Source: Symbiodinium natans | Lineage: Eukaryota; Sar; Dinophyceae; Suessiales; Symbiodiniaceae | Direction: 5' to 3' | DNA: 64,000 nucleotides | NCBI GenBank assembly: GCA_905221605.1 | Contig: CAJNDS010000047.1 | Coordinates: forward strand, 620,001 to 684,000 | In this document: piece after piece, positions 17,450-25,684 of the stretch | How positions within the stretch are numbered: position 1 is the first letter of the stretch | Layout: every line of letters starts with the position of its first letter | The notes under the pieces: generated by a model | What the model saw: the letters and a program-made list of their open reading frames with translations, nothing else | What the model was told of the DNA's origin: nothing | Database searches by the model: none | Made by a program: the position numbers and the translations under genes

Positions 17450-20400
17450 TCACAACGAGGGGGGTGTTACCCACAATCCCCTACGCGGAACAGCTGTAAC
17501 ATCAACGCGTCTCCTTTTATCGTCTCTTTGCCTCTCGACCTCTAGTATATCCTGAACTTCCAGGATAAGGCGCTTGGACACCCTGTTGGTGGTTGCCTTT
17601 GGGCGCTTTGGGAGAGCAGGGCTATGACACGCGATACCCGCAGCGTTTAACGCATCAACTGCCGCATTAAATTCACTCTTCGTGGTGGTAATAGCAAAGA
17701 CATCTTGTAGGTTAGCAAATTCCTGGTTAGGTGTGACCTGTGGATGACAGTGCTGCCCCACCTGGATGAGCTGAACCAACGCTTCAGTAGCCCCTTCGAT
17801 GAAGGGCGAAACTGCGTTTCTATTTTTGACGTACACCCCGTCATGTACCCAAAGCACTGTGCCTGCGCAGTACGGGAGCATTGCAGCGAGCCCTTTTCGC
17901 ATTACGAAGCTTTCCGCAGCTTCAAGTGCAAAAGTTGCCCAATTCCTGTTGTTGACCCTTGCATCCGGTTGGTAAAAAGGGATTCCTTGCTGGATCATAA
18001 CCTGGAGGGTAGCTTTAGCCTGCACCAAATGTGCAAGAAAACTTGCCAAGGCAGGGGGGATGGCATAAGCAGCAATACTACCTTCATAAACATGCCGAAG
18101 GAAAGCATTGCTGTCCATTCCAACTGCTCTTTGCAACAAGTGCTTGGTTTGCACTGTTTGTGCTTTGGGCGCGCGTGCAAGGTGACTACTAAATAGCTCC
18201 CTGGCTTCAAGCAACGTTGGGAGGGGTGGGTGAGTAGGGCTGTGACATGTAAGGAGGCGCAAAAGCGTATAATGCGCACCTTTCATGTCGATTTCAATTG
18301 CGTTCGGTCCGATGGCCAAGAAACGTGTTAGCCTTTTACTCGTTTGCCAGTGCCGTATGGCATAATATCTACCCTGTGGGTGCAAAGATGGCCTTCGATA
18401 CTGGACCAGCCCTGGCCACGTTGTATCAAGCTCGGGGGGAGGCTTGATCCGATTGTAGAGGCAAAACCGCAAAAGCAGTTCCGGATTCCAAAGTGGGGGG
18501 GCTTCAAGAGAAATAGTTTCAGCTCCGGAATGCAAATCCTGTATAGCTTGCAGGTGCCATTGCTTGGAAGGCAACAGAATAGGCGGAAAGCACTCAGTGT
18601 TTATTTGCATATGAGGCTGACCCTCACCCGAGTCAAAGAAGACATCTTCATGAAGGGGTGCTTCGTAGCGGAGACTGTTAGCAGCGATTCCTGCCAGGTG
18701 ATCAGCGACTTTGTTGCCGACGCGAGGGACGTATGACCAATGCACTGTAATGGGTGTGTGCGTTAACTTTTGCCACATGTTGTCCAGTTTTCGCACTAGG
18801 TCTTCCCTATGTAGTCTCAAGGCACCAGCAAAGTGCTTTACAATGTTGATGCAGTCGCCCTGAAGGATAACCTCCCTAATTTGATTGCTAGCAGCTAGAG
18901 ATAATGCCTTGTCTAACGTTGCGTCAGCGGCGCATATTTCCGCAAACATAGAATCTGGACAAGGCTGGAGTGGGATGGCAATCGTTTCAAGAATTACCGG
19001 GACTGGTCCGGGCGACCATACGATACCACCCGCACCACCGATACCTTCTTGCACGTGGCAGCTGCCGTCAAATTGAGCAACAAGGTGGGTATCTTTGACA
19101 ACTTTAAGGTGCAGATTGCCGCAATGACACATTTTAGGCCATAGAGCAACATTAGGGACGCCAAGGGTCTGTTGATACATAGGTGCAAGCAAGTAATGCT
19201 GTGCATCTAATGTTGCTAAGACATCCCCTATATTGGCATTCCTGGGGGAGACGGTAACACCTTGGGCGCTTGCTTTAATTAAGGCAGAAAGGGGATGCTT
19301 GACCTCAATATGGAGTCCTCCGTCGTTGCAACAGGGCTTGCAGCGTTCCGTGTCAACCCACCATGCCGGTAATGCTTTGGGAAGTAACATCCTCGGGATG
19401 GTATTCCAAAGACGTGACGCGAGCTTGGGTATGTTACTGATGTGTTTTGCCCGTTGCGGTGTCTCACACCATCCAGGGTGCCAGGTGCATTGCTGTTCCA
19501 TAGTATATCTTCTTATGGTCGCAATCCATGCTAATAGGACGGCACAGAATTTCTTGTCAATCCCTCCCTCAACATTGATCTTAGGAAGGGCAGTGTGACA
19601 CAGGGAGTCAAACGAGGCAGTGCCAGCATATCCCAATGTGACTAGGACAATAAAGAGGGAGGCTTTGGTGACCACACAAGCCGTAAGCCAATGCTCTGTT
19701 GTGTTTGCTCCCAGCCCACAGAGCAGGCAGTGGCTTTGGATGAAAGTACACTGGTGCTCATTGGGTATAGCTGCTCTGTAAGTAATAGTTCTAGCCGGAG
19801 CACCAGGCATTGCCGCACATTGCAGGAGTGGTGCTTGGTTAACATCACAGCAAGGCAGCATGCAGCTGATGGCATGGGCAAGGTCATCAGGGCAGCTTTG
19901 GTTGAGATGACAGAGTTTGCAGACTGGCATGCTGCCGAACCCATTGTCATACCAGAGCTCTTTCCCTGTTTGTTTGCGTAGGCAGACTCTACATTGCTCG
20001 TCCCTAGAGGCATATTGCCTGTACACAAAATATGCATCGGCTTCTTCAACAATGGCCCATCTAAGTGCGTAGCAACGAGTGACATCCGAAGCCACGTTCT
20101 TTGGCGGGAGGTTTAGCGCAAGCAAAATGGCACATAGCTGTCTCTCATGTGCATGGTTCGCAACTTTTTGTCGAAGATATCCTTGCGCCTGAACACAAGC
20201 AGCATTGCGCAACACTGCTCTAAGCGCAATTTGCGCCTGCTTGAGCTTGCGACCGCCTGAGTGAGGGCTCACTCGAGGCAGCGCAGCAGATAGGGCATCA
20301 TGGCACTTGCTTTTGAACTGCTCAATGATTGGTGAGTCTCCTAAGGAGACTGATTTCTGAATGGCTTGCCTGGCTTGCGCAAGCAACGAATGGTAGAAGG

Positions 20401-21010
20401 GAAGGTTGGCCGCATGCGCATTTTCAAGGTCATGCAGGATAACGTTTAAAGCCCATTTGCCTCTCCAGCGCAGCAGTAGGCCAACTTTAGATAATATGGC
20501 GCCTATCTCAGGATCCATTGCCCTAGGCGCTTTGATAAAATCAAAAACGCCCGCCATATGTTTGGCCTGAATCCAGGGACGCCTCAAAATAGTTGAGCTG
20601 GCAATAGCTAGTGCTTTGAGCATATGCCTTTTGGTGAAGGCGTACAAGGAATTGCAGAAAAGAGGGCAAGAGGCAATGAAGGCCGTATGGAATTGAATCC
20701 TGGCAGGCATTGATGCAGTAAGGGAAAGAGCTTGTTTATTCCTTCTCAACATATTGCACAAGGCCTTATCAAGGATCAGCGTGCGCAAGGAAACATCTGA
20801 CATTTTCCTTTGTCCAACCCAATGGATTTCATCAATAGACGTTGCTTGCTCCCATTCATATTTTGACATGCGGCCACGCAGGATAAAGCCCAACATTGTT
20901 GCAATCTTAGACCCCCAAGGCGTCATGTCGAGGAGAAGGATATCAGCAGTTTTGAAGGGCTTGTTGGTAAGAATAGAAGTTTTTGCATTTGCATTTGCAA
21001 GGCGATGCAA
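17450..21010 (-). CDS. Non-LTR element ORF: CCHC finger, RNase H, possible polymerase-like palm
   Basis: 1,186 residues continuing the RT protein. About residues 425-445 carry the classic non-LTR C-terminal finger, HCLLCGLGANTTEHWLTAC (CX2CX8HX4C); two more Cys pairs (CRVC, CKLC) precede it. About 640-790 is RNase HI: FDGSCH (first Asp), an ICAAD-type Glu, LQGDCINIV (Asp) and GNKVADHLAG (Asp). About 905-1060 has EIDMKGAHYTLLR and LWVHDGVYV, resembling palm motifs A and C of family-A or D5-type primase/polymerases; weak. The frame starts with TTG just after a stop. The first ATG, at 20,926, is 17 bp after the RT stop. The shift from the RT frame lies near CAAATGCAAATGCAAAAAC, so either a small indel or reinitiation. 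Confidence 0.8.
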   Translation of the reverse strand: MHRLANANAKTSILTNKPFKTADILLLDMTPWGSKIATMLGFILRGRMSKYEWEQATSIDEIHWVGQRKMSDVSLRTLILDKALCNMLRRNKQALSLTASMPARIQFHTAFIASCPLFCNSLYAFTKRHMLKALAIASSTILRRPWIQAKHMAGVFDFIKAPRAMDPEIGAILSKVGLLLRWRGKWALNVILHDLENAHAANLPFYHSLLAQARQAIQKSVSLGDSPIIEQFKSKCHDALSAALPRVSPHSGGRKLKQAQIALRAVLRNAACVQAQGYLRQKVANHAHERQLCAILLALNLPPKNVASDVTRCYALRWAIVEEADAYFVYRQYASRDEQCRVCLRKQTGKELWYDNGFGSMPVCKLCHLNQSCPDDLAHAISCMLPCCDVNQAPLLQCAAMPGAPARTITYRAAIPNEHQCTFIQSHCLLCGLGANTTEHWLTACVVTKASLFIVLVTLGYAGTASFDSLCHTALPKINVEGGIDKKFCAVLLAWIATIRRYTMEQQCTWHPGWCETPQRAKHISNIPKLASRLWNTIPRMLLPKALPAWWVDTERCKPCCNDGGLHIEVKHPLSALIKASAQGVTVSPRNANIGDVLATLDAQHYLLAPMYQQTLGVPNVALWPKMCHCGNLHLKVVKDTHLVAQFDGSCHVQEGIGGAGGIVWSPGPVPVILETIAIPLQPCPDSMFAEICAADATLDKALSLAASNQIREVILQGDCINIVKHFAGALRLHREDLVRKLDNMWQKLTHTPITVHWSYVPRVGNKVADHLAGIAANSLRYEAPLHEDVFFDSGEGQPHMQINTECFPPILLPSKQWHLQAIQDLHSGAETISLEAPPLWNPELLLRFCLYNRIKPPPELDTTWPGLVQYRRPSLHPQGRYYAIRHWQTSKRLTRFLAIGPNAIEIDMKGAHYTLLRLLTCHSPTHPPLPTLLEARELFSSHLARAPKAQTVQTKHLLQRAVGMDSNAFLRHVYEGSIAAYAIPPALASFLAHLVQAKATLQVMIQQGIPFYQPDARVNNRNWATFALEAAESFVMRKGLAAMLPYCAGTVLWVHDGVYVKNRNAVSPFIEGATEALVQLIQVGQHCHPQVTPNQEFANLQDVFAITTTKSEFNAAVDALNAAGIACHSPALPKRPKATTNRVSKRLILEVQDILEVERQRDDKRRRVDVTAVPRRGLWVTPPSL

Positions 21011-23915
21011 TTATGCAAGCCAACAAAGCCTGGAAATTTTGCTGTTGTGTGCACATGCAAAGCAGCATATCGCTAGACAGGACGTAGCATTTGCTTCCGC
21101 TTACTAAGAGCAGTCCGTGTCGCACGTCAAGCCTAGTCAAGGACATCCTCATTGCTTGGTCGAGGCTGTAGATGTTCTGTTGAAGCAGTAAGCACAAGGC
21201 TTGATGCAATGAGGGACCTCCAATGGTGAGAGTATTGCTCGGTGGAAGCTGTTTGGACTCAATCCAAGCGACACCAAATTGGGCTATGCATGCTCTGACA
21301 TCCCCAGGGAGAACCTGTAAAGAAATAAACCCTGCTTGGAAGCATTGGTGACGGAGAACTTGTAACCCCGCGCTGTGCGCTGGTTCGAAAGTTCTTTGTG
21401 CCTTTTCCACCCAATGCAGGCCTTTGGAGGCAGCGCTGTTATCGTCCATGTAAGCCGTTAGTCTTATGAAGGAAGAAATGTCGTGCAGCGCCCAAATCAA
21501 GGGATCTAAGGCGAGACAGAAAAGGACAACAGAAGTCGCCCTTCCCATAGCAAGGCCTTGGTGGATGGAGATAGGCTCGAGCAAGAAACCTTGCACTTTA
21601 TGCTGGGTGCGCCTCCCAAACATAAGGTGGATGACGTAAGCTTTGATCCAGGCAGGGGCAGCTCTTGCCGCTAAGCACTGTAGTACCCACCAGGGATTCA
21701 CCCGTTCAAAGGCCTTGGCAAAGTCGGAAAGCATGACTGTGTACTGGGCATCTTTGAGCTCCAAGTAGTGTTGCATTTGGGCATAATTTGCCTGTGGTTC
21801 TTTGAAGTGATTAAGAAGAGCCTGGGCAGGATGTAGCGAGTCTTTGAAAGACTCAGCAAGGACAGCGTAGATTGCGGAGTCAATGATTCGATCACAAGTA
21901 TCGGGCATGTCTAGTGGCCTGTAGTTGTCCGCGTACGCACCCTTGTCTGCCTTGGGAATGAAGACTAAGGCCTGAAGCGGATGATCAGCTTGAGACAAGC
22001 ACATCTCCCACATATGATCCCCAAGTAAGTTGGCAAAATAACTCGGATTTTGCCTATAGAAGGCATAGGGCACACCATCGGGACCCGGGGAAGAATCCTT
22101 GGTGGTAATAATGGCCTTGAAGATGATGCTTTCATCTGGTAAGTCAGCCGGCACGAAGGGGGCCCTTTGCGCATATTGCTGTAGGAGTTTGTCCCACTGG
22201 TTATCGTATTGACAAGGGAAGTGGTGCCAAAAGGCTCTAGTTGCCCTTAGTGCAGCATCAAACTGACTCATAGATGTGATCAGCTGGCCATTTTCGCTTC
22301 TGACCTGTTGCGAATCGATGATTCGAGGGCAGATTTTCCTGAAGGCCTGCCACTTAATTTTAGACTTATCAACCTGCAAATCTCTTTGAGCAACCAGGGA
22401 ACGAAGACTTGGTGAGGGGGCAGTTTTCAGCTCTGCACCAAGGTGTAGCCGATTAAGCGCTTCTTGAAGCCAATGTCTCGGGAGCTCGGCTGAACCATTA
22501 CCTGACGGCGTGAAAGGGGGTATGGTGATATGCCTGGCTAAAGATGTGACGGTGCTTGCGTTGACACCGACAGTCGCACCAGTGCTCCTGTTCAAAAGGC
22601 GTACCAACTTCCTAATTAATGCAGCAATTGAGTTTCCAGTTTGGGCACGTAGGTTTGCATGCCACAAGAAACATGTGGCTTTTTGTGCAACGAGCGCGTC
22701 AGAAGGGCAGAGTTTTTGACCATTGTTCTGCTCTTCAATCAAGCGGGCTTTAGTGCAATTAATTAGTTTACGAAGAAGAAGGTGCGAAGGGCTAGTCTCC
22801 GCAGCCTCGATGCCAGGCAAGTCAGTAGTCGCAGGTGGAACAGAAAAAGCCGCAGCAGGAACTGTCCGAACAGGTATCGCCGGGACATCTTTGTCAAGCT
22901 TATGCTTCGGCCGAAACCGAATCTTTACCAAGTGATGTCCTCCAGTTACTTTTTTGTGCTTCCAAGAGACAGAACAGATCTTGGCGGACAAGTACAGCGA
23001 ACTGGAAATAAGGTAATGGTCAAGGTGACTGCAGGTAGAGCCTTGCTCGAAAGTTGGCCTGTCAGACTTGCATTCAATCATGTCGCCTTGAGCAAGGAGA
23101 TGTGCATACTCACCCTCCTTCTGCTGATTAACAGCATTGAAGTCCCCCCCAAGGACAACCACATGAGTTGCATCCTTGACAAAAGCACTAAGTGCAGGGA
23201 AAAGCTTCCCCCATTGATCAGGGTGCCAATAAACCGACAGGAGCCAGTAGCAGACAGACCGAAATCTGACCAGCACGGCAAGGGCAAAACCAGGCACAAG
23301 GTCAACAGTTTCTACGACTTTATAGTCCTGTGGCAAACAGACAGCAACTCCTCCAGAGTCCTTCCAAATAGCGAGAGAGGCAATCGTATTTATTCTGGCT
23401 GTTGCCTGTCTGAATCGGTGTAAACAGGCAGCATTCCATTTGGTTTCCTGCAAAAGCACGGGCGTTTGGTGAGCCAACACACCAATGGTACGAAGCTTGG
23501 CAAGGCCAATAGTGTCGAAGGTACACAGCGAGGTAACGTTCCAACTAACGACAGCCTGCAGCTTGCACGGCTCCTTTGGGATCGTGTCGAAGTAAGGAAC
23601 AAGCCTGTCAGCTATGAGATTCAGTGCAAGTTCAAGCTCTTCTGTCGGGAGCTGAAGATTGATAGCAGCGATTAGGTTAAAAGGTCGGCTGTCATTGGCC
23701 ATGAGAGCAAGCTTCAGCTCACGTGTTGTGGGATAGGTGAGTGGCAGGTTGTAGGCAAGGAGAATGCTGTTGAGGGATCTGACACGTGCGCGATGTCTAC
23801 GACAAGCAACATAGGCATTGAGGTGATCAAGGAAGGTCGTAGACCTTGCCTTGATCACCACGTCACGAATCGTCGTCATAGGGGCAAAGGGTCCCGATGG
23901 ACCCCATAGAAGCAA
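20943..23915 (-). CDS. Non-LTR retrotransposon endonuclease-reverse transcriptase
   Basis: 990 residues in the listed frame. A better start is the ATG at 23,879 (MTTIRDVV), which overlaps the upstream stop as ATGA. The AP-type endonuclease domain (about 115-330) shows SWNVTSL, LLQETKW, SVYWHP, GGDFNAV, SHLDHYL and GGHHLV, all expected catalytic blocks. RT (about 560-840) shows SPGPDGVP, FIPKAD...NYRPLDM, MLSDFAKAFERV (motif A), HQGLAMGRATS (motif B) and AYMDDNSA (motif C). All key residues are present, so the domain could be active. Finger and RNase H follow in the next ORF. APE-type endonuclease plus RNase H places it near LINE clades of the I/Tad/L1 type; the clade was not determined. Confidence 0.92.
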   Translation of the reverse strand: MLLWGPSGPFAPMTTIRDVVIKARSTTFLDHLNAYVACRRHRARVRSLNSILLAYNLPLTYPTTRELKLALMANDSRPFNLIAAINLQLPTEELELALNLIADRLVPYFDTIPKEPCKLQAVVSWNVTSLCTFDTIGLAKLRTIGVLAHQTPVLLQETKWNAACLHRFRQATARINTIASLAIWKDSGGVAVCLPQDYKVVETVDLVPGFALAVLVRFRSVCYWLLSVYWHPDQWGKLFPALSAFVKDATHVVVLGGDFNAVNQQKEGEYAHLLAQGDMIECKSDRPTFEQGSTCSHLDHYLISSSLYLSAKICSVSWKHKKVTGGHHLVKIRFRPKHKLDKDVPAIPVRTVPAAAFSVPPATTDLPGIEAAETSPSHLLLRKLINCTKARLIEEQNNGQKLCPSDALVAQKATCFLWHANLRAQTGNSIAALIRKLVRLLNRSTGATVGVNASTVTSLARHITIPPFTPSGNGSAELPRHWLQEALNRLHLGAELKTAPSPSLRSLVAQRDLQVDKSKIKWQAFRKICPRIIDSQQVRSENGQLITSMSQFDAALRATRAFWHHFPCQYDNQWDKLLQQYAQRAPFVPADLPDESIIFKAIITTKDSSPGPDGVPYAFYRQNPSYFANLLGDHMWEMCLSQADHPLQALVFIPKADKGAYADNYRPLDMPDTCDRIIDSAIYAVLAESFKDSLHPAQALLNHFKEPQANYAQMQHYLELKDAQYTVMLSDFAKAFERVNPWWVLQCLAARAAPAWIKAYVIHLMFGRRTQHKVQGFLLEPISIHQGLAMGRATSVVLFCLALDPLIWALHDISSFIRLTAYMDDNSAASKGLHWVEKAQRTFEPAHSAGLQVLRHQCFQAGFISLQVLPGDVRACIAQFGVAWIESKQLPPSNTLTIGGPSLHQALCLLLQQNIYSLDQAMRMSLTRLDVRHGLLLVSGSKCYVLSSDMLLCMCTQQQNFQALLACIIASPCKCKCKNFYSYQQALQNC

Positions 23916-24559
23916 TGGTAGACAGCAGGTTGCCGATCGTAGACATAAATGCGCAGTGCCTTTTCTTGGGTGGGAATTGTGGAGGGGATGTTGTTGTGGG
24001 TGACAGTCTGTTGATGCACCGTACCTTGCTTATATGTGGTGTAATGTGCGCCTCGTGCATCAATACCAATATACACAGCCTGTCGACACGGTAGAGCAAG
24101 CTTAGCAAAGCAAGAGAAGTCGCGCAAGACCTCGCTAAGCCAGGCTTCGTTCGAGTTGCAATCTGAAGCAAAGGCTTTACTGGTATAATTCTCAGCAAAG
24201 TATGGGGTTAAGAAGAGCGCAAAGAGTTCCCTTTGCCCAAGGTAAGGGGAACAGAGGATAGTATGGCCGTGCAAATGCAAGGCAGCTTCGTTACCCTCAA
24301 ATATCAGACAAGGCGTAGGTAGCTGGCTGTTCTCTTCGATTACTTTGTGAAGGAAGGTGCCAGGGCTGGCTCCTCTTCGTTCAATGTCAACGACCTCAAT
24401 GATCGATGCTTGGGTAAGCGCATGCACAGTATCACGAGCCTGGGAAGCATTGAGCATTGCTAAGGCACATTGATCATCTTGTTCGACATATAGGAAGAAG
24501 TCGACTGGCGGAGACTTCTTGCGGGCGTTGGCATCTTTTAAGTGCTGCACATAGAGAGT
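23876..24559 (-). CDS. Second half of post-methyltransferase ORF, downstream of copia-2
   Basis: Continues the ORF at 32,415-33,561. Removing copia-2 and one ATTTT restores an unbroken frame (VKGQQN then TLYVQHL). The first 27 codons of the visible ORF (up to 24,640) are copia LTR, not element sequence. Function unknown. It contains GIDARGAHYTTY and ends PLPL just where the endonuclease-RT ORF begins (TGA/ATG overlap as ATGA), suggesting coupled translation. Confidence 0.65.
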   Translation of the reverse strand, partial: TLYVQHLKDANARKKSPPVDFFLYVEQDDQCALAMLNASQARDTVHALTQASIIEVVDIERRGASPGTFLHKVIEENSQLPTPCLIFEGNEAALHLHGHTILCSPYLGQRELFALFLTPYFAENYTSKAFASDCNSNEAWLSEVLRDFSCFAKLALPCRQAVYIGIDARGAHYTTYKQGTVHQQTVTHNNIPSTIPTQEKALRIYVYDRQPAVYHCFYGVHRDPLPL

Positions 24560-24564
24560 ATTTT
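24560..24564. repeat. Target site duplication of copia-2, left copy (ATTTT)
   Basis: ATTTT directly precedes the TG of the left LTR. The same 5 bp follow the CA of the right LTR at 32,410-32,414. Five bp is the usual copia length. Confidence 0.93.
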
Positions 24565-24699
24565 TGCTAAACTTCAAGTCGCTCTTTTTCCTTGAACCGG
24601 TAAAGGCGCTGTCGGTAAAACATGAGTCACAAATCCACACATGCTCATCAACCCTTTGGGTTGGTAGGTGGGGTTCCCAGGTAGTAGAAAAACTTTACA
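24565..24699 (-). repeat. copia-2 3' LTR (135 bp)
   Basis: Identical by eye to 32,275-32,409. Read on the minus strand it starts TGTAAAGTTTTTCTAC and ends GAAGTTTAGCA. Very short for an LTR; no clear TATA box identified. Confidence 0.96.
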
Positions 24700-24708
24700 C
24701 CCCGCCTT
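24700..24708 (-). promoter_or_regulatory. copia-2 polypurine tract
   Basis: Minus-strand AAGGCGGGG directly before TGTAAAG of the 3' LTR. Same core as copia-1 (GAGGCGGGG|TG). Confidence 0.75.
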
Positions 24709-24949
24709 GATGTTGTGCGAACTGTAAGCTCAACATCACTCTACAGTAACGGGTTTGTAGAAACTGTACAGGTATGTCGTTGGGCTCATCTGGTATTGTG
24801 CGATGGCCTCGTTGTGCTCTCCCTATCGGAGTCCTTGCACTCGGTGAAAACTGTTCCCACTGCTTCCTCGTGGGTAACACTTCGCTCAGGTAAGCTTGTA
24901 CTCGTTGTAGCTCACACTGTACGGAAAAGTGAAACATTCCATCATTCAC

Positions 24950-25684
24950 TCACATGGTCCCGGGCCTGCAATTGCCACAAGGACGGTAGTGCAATCTCGC
25001 ATGCACTGCTGCACTGTAAGTGAATCTCTCTGACCTTTGCACATCTGCACATGTAGGTCGGTGGTACCTCTTGCCATGAGGCGTGTACACATACTGGGGT
25101 TGTGCTCGTAGCTGTTCGTCCACATCCTGTGCCATAGGAATGATATTAACCATTCCCCATTCTTGAAATCGCCTTGCAAGCTCTTCGTCATTCACATGGA
25201 TTTGGCTTGCTGGTACTGTACTGATTCCAGGCATCCCATTACCACTGCCTGTCGCTGAATCCTCTGGTGCATCACGGAAATACATATTGACTGCCCTTGC
25301 TGTACGTTGAACATCATCCTCATCGGGCGGACAATACTTTTGCACAAATCTTCGAATAGTGAATTCCTCCTGCGGTTCCTGTGGTCCTTCTTCCTGCGGT
25401 TCCTGTGGTCCTTCTTCCTGCGGTTCCTGTGGTCTTCTTCCTGCGGTTCCTGTGGTCCTTCTTCCTGTGGTTCCTGTGGTCCTTCTTCCTGTGGTTCCTG
25501 TGGTCCTTCTTCCTGTGGTTCCTGTGGTCCTTCTTCCTGTGGTTCCTGTGGTCCTTCTTCCTGTGGTTCCTGTGGTCCTTCTTCCTGTGGTTCCTGTCGT
25601 CCTTCGTTCACCTTCTGCTCGACCATGTAGAACAAGAGTAAAGCGAAAATTCCTCCTAGTAGCACACTGAAAAGAATAATCCAT
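24950..25684 (-). CDS. copia-2 C-terminal tail: TM remnant frame, repeats, Ada-like zinc-binding end
   Basis: This frame carries the true C-terminus of the copia-2 polyprotein. It joins the RT-RNase H frame inside the 24-bp repeat array, where one repeat lacks a base near 25,433. After the GPQEPQEE repeats comes an acidic segment, then a distinctive end, KRYHRPTCADV...YRPCGNC, with the pattern HxxxC...PCxxC seen in Ada-type zinc-binding and nuclease-associated domains. Such a domain would bind Zn, and possibly nucleic acid. A 250-bp 3' untranslated stretch (24,709-24,949) follows, in which I see nothing else. Confidence 0.6.
   Translation of the reverse strand: MDYSFQCATRRNFRFTLVLHGRAEGERRTTGTTGRRTTGTTGRRTTGTTGRRTTGTTGRRTTGTTGRRTTGTTGRRTTGTAGRRPQEPQEEGPQEPQEEGPQEPQEEFTIRRFVQKYCPPDEDDVQRTARAVNMYFRDAPEDSATGSGNGMPGISTVPASQIHVNDEELARRFQEWGMVNIIPMAQDVDEQLRAQPQYVYTPHGKRYHRPTCADVQRSERFTYSAAVHARLHYRPCGNCRPGTM

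Larger units (their letters stand above)
10311..18154 (-). repeat. Long duplication, copy 1 (partner 50,096-60,451)
   Basis: Aligns end to end with 50,096-60,451 at very high identity by eye. Main differences: 10,894-10,941 (48 bp) is replaced by 1,058 bp of copia sequence in copy 2. Copy 1 lacks segments equal to 54,353-55,331 (979 bp) and about 55,545-56,042 (498 bp). Copy 2 lacks 7 bp near 56,178, and copy 1 lacks 1 bp near 17,058. The right end of homology is set by the LINE at 60,452; the left end by copia-1. Confidence 0.93.

Noticed and set aside
20980-21010. Programmed frameshift at CAAAAAC between RT and RNase H ORFs
   Set aside because: The frame change is +1, which does not fit a standard -1 slip. 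A small indel in the CAAATG repeat or reinitiation at 20,926 explains it as well.
23876-24640. A shared protein N-terminus (MWICDSCFTDS) between the ORFs ending at 24,640 and at 32,350
   Set aside because: The shared part is the copia-2 LTR, present at both ends of the insertion. It is not a conserved domain.
25307-25670. Plus-strand ORFs of repeated CGSCGPS or VPVVLLP type
   Set aside because: Antisense of the 24-bp repeat array coding GPQEPQEE in copia-2.
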